Assembly (NCBI RefSeq): GCF_018882445.1
Contig: NZ_JACVOM010000002.1
Location: 62,001-126,000, forward strand
Source: Polynucleobacter sp. 15G-AUS-farblos
GTDB lineage: Bacteria > Pseudomonadota > Gammaproteobacteria > Burkholderiales > Burkholderiaceae
Length of the DNA: 64,000 nt
Direction: 5' to 3'
Shown: one piece after another, positions 63,105-64,000 of the stretch
Layout: each line of letters begins with the position of its first letter
How positions within the stretch are numbered: position 1 is the stretch's first letter
Notes under the pieces: model-generated
Seen by the model: the letters and a program-made list of their open reading frames with translations, nothing else
Database searches by the model: none
What the model was told of the DNA's origin: nothing
Made by a program: the position numbers and the translations under genes

Positions 63105-64000
63105 TCAATCTTGGAATGGGTGCTGGAGCAAGATGGTTTCATCACGCTCAGGACCTGTAGATACCATGGCAATTGGCTTACCAGCAACTTGCTCGATACG
63201 ACGTAGGAAGTTTTGAGCTTCTACTGGTAGCTTATCCCATTCGCGAATGCCGAATGTAGTGCCTTTCCAGCCCGGGAAATCTTCATAGATTGGCTCGCAA
63301 CGGGCTACGGATTCAGCACCACGTGGCAATACATCTAATTTTTGACCATCTAAGTGATAACCAACGCATAAACGAATCGTTTCAAAGCCATCAAGCACAT
63401 CAAGCTTAGTAATGCATAAGCCTGATAAACCGTTGATCTGAATCGAGCGCTTTAAGGCAGCCGCATCCAACCAACCAGTACGACGTGGCCGCCCAGTCAC
63501 TGAACCAAATTCTTTACCAACTTCAGCCAGACGAATACCAACTAGATCTTGCTTGCTTGGATTGTCATGATCATATAGCTCGCTTGGGAATGGTCCTGCG
63601 CCAACGCGAGTGCAATAGGCTTTAGTAATACCCAAGATATATTGAAGCGAATCAGGGCCAACGCCTGAACCAGCAGCTGCATTACCTGCCACACAGTTAC
63701 TAGAAGTAACATAAGGATAGGTGCCGTGATCAATATCAAGCAAGGTTCCTTGTGCGCCTTCAAATAATAAATTTTGGCCCGCCTGCTCAACGGCATAAAG
63801 TGCACTGGATACATCCACCACCATCGGCTTGAGTCGCTCAGCATAAGACATTGCCTCAGCCAAAGTCTTTTCATAACTTACTGGCTCAGCGCCATAGTAA
63901 TTTGTCAGCATGAAGTTGTGATAATCCAAGTTCTCACTTAACTGCTCAGCAAACTTCTCTGGATAGAATAAATCCTGTACGCGTAGTGCACGACGCGCAA
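63105..64000 (-). CDS. purA: Adenylosuccinate synthetase (5' part outside the window)
   Basis: 298 residues of the C-terminal two thirds are visible; the frame runs on past the window edge, reading [15 protein letters not shown] before the NLDYHNF segment. PurA converts IMP and aspartate to adenylosuccinate using [30 protein letters not shown] (in parts) and [13 protein letters not shown] are family signatures, and the C-terminal [11 protein letters not shown] matches the guanine-binding STGP loop. It ends 60 nt before glcB. Confidence 0.97.
   Translation of the reverse strand, partial: ARRALRVQDLFYPEKFAEQLSENLDYHNFMLTNYYGAEPVSYEKTLAEAMSYAERLKPMVVDVSSALYAVEQAGQNLLFEGAQGTLLDIDHGTYPYVTSSNCVAGNAAAGSGVGPDSLQYILGITKAYCTRVGAGPFPSELYDHDNPSKQDLVGIRLAEVGKEFGSVTGRPRRTGWLDAAALKRSIQINGLSGLCITKLDVLDGFETIRLCVGYHLDGQKLDVLPRGAESVARCEPIYEDFPGWKGTTFGIREWDKLPVEAQNFLRRIEQVAGKPIAMVSTGPERDETILLQHPFQD

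Noticed and set aside
1-64000. CRISPR arrays, insertion sequences, integrases, prophage or attachment-site duplications
   Set aside because: I found no regularly spaced repeats, transposase or integrase genes, and the single tRNA is followed by normal genes without a repeated 3' end.

Overview
The window looks like ordinary chromosome from a freshwater betaproteobacterium of the Burkholderiaceae, most likely Polynucleobacter or a close relative. This rests on my recognition of the proteins (RNase R, PyrD, GlnA-NtrBC, AceE-AceF-LpdA, PHB phasin, DUF4936), moderate GC content, short intergenic gaps and many overlapping genes. I see no insertion sequence, prophage, CRISPR array or plasmid-type gene. 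No gene-free stretch exceeds 300 bases; the longest (51171-51440, about 270 bases) appears to hold a structured RNA gene.

Layout. 1-3215 (+): tail of a PabC-like class IV aminotransferase, a Nudix hydrolase, the two N-end-rule transferases aat and bpt, and pyrD. 3239-6135: an IclR regulator with a probably leaderless mRNA, a PBP7-type endopeptidase and an EamA transporter. 6242-6975: a phasin gene with a palindrome over its promoter. 6984-21595 (-): one 14.6-kb catabolic operon. From its promoter it runs: molybdenum hydroxylase large subunit fused to a CoxG domain, FAD subunit, 2Fe-2S subunit, acyl-CoA ligase, crotonase-family enzyme, a five-gene branched-chain-amino-acid-type ABC transporter, a Bug-type binding protein, a UbiD decarboxylase, a UbiX prenyltransferase and DUF4936. 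An AraC regulator lies just upstream. Gene content and order match the hmfABCDE plus hmfFG furan route, i.e. 2,5-furandicarboxylate to 2-furoate to furoyl-CoA to 2-oxoglutarate.

22696-28807 (-): pyruvate dehydrogenase aceE-aceF-lpdA, divergent from a PAS histidine kinase and FixJ-type regulator (29011-32197, +), followed by folD and an M3 oligopeptidase. 35289-40830 (-): a small cupin protein and the operon glnA-ntrB-ntrC-xth. Two NtrC-like operators lie ahead of glnA, yet NtrC itself has GAFPGA in place of GAFTGA and a broken Walker B motif. 40832-49500 (-): CinA-like protein, EI24 membrane protein, sterol-desaturase-like protein, polysaccharide deacetylase, YVTN beta-propeller protein and hrpA. 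49480-53193: argA (promoter inside the hrpA start), yggX, the candidate structured RNA, rpiA (-) and tal. 53218-56582 (-): DUF2892, rlmB and rnr. Then tRNA-Leu(CAG), an unknown protein, dienelactone hydrolase, an MFS transporter, a K+-channel-like protein, a 51-residue protein, a cysteine-peptidase-like protein, glcB and the 3' part of purA.

How the parts fit: the furan operon would deliver 2-oxoglutarate to central metabolism next to genes for pyruvate oxidation, malate synthase and nitrogen assimilation. Most of the rest is housekeeping. The points most worth checking are the structured RNA at 51279-51437, the furan operon with its tandem AraC-type operator, and the unusual NtrC.
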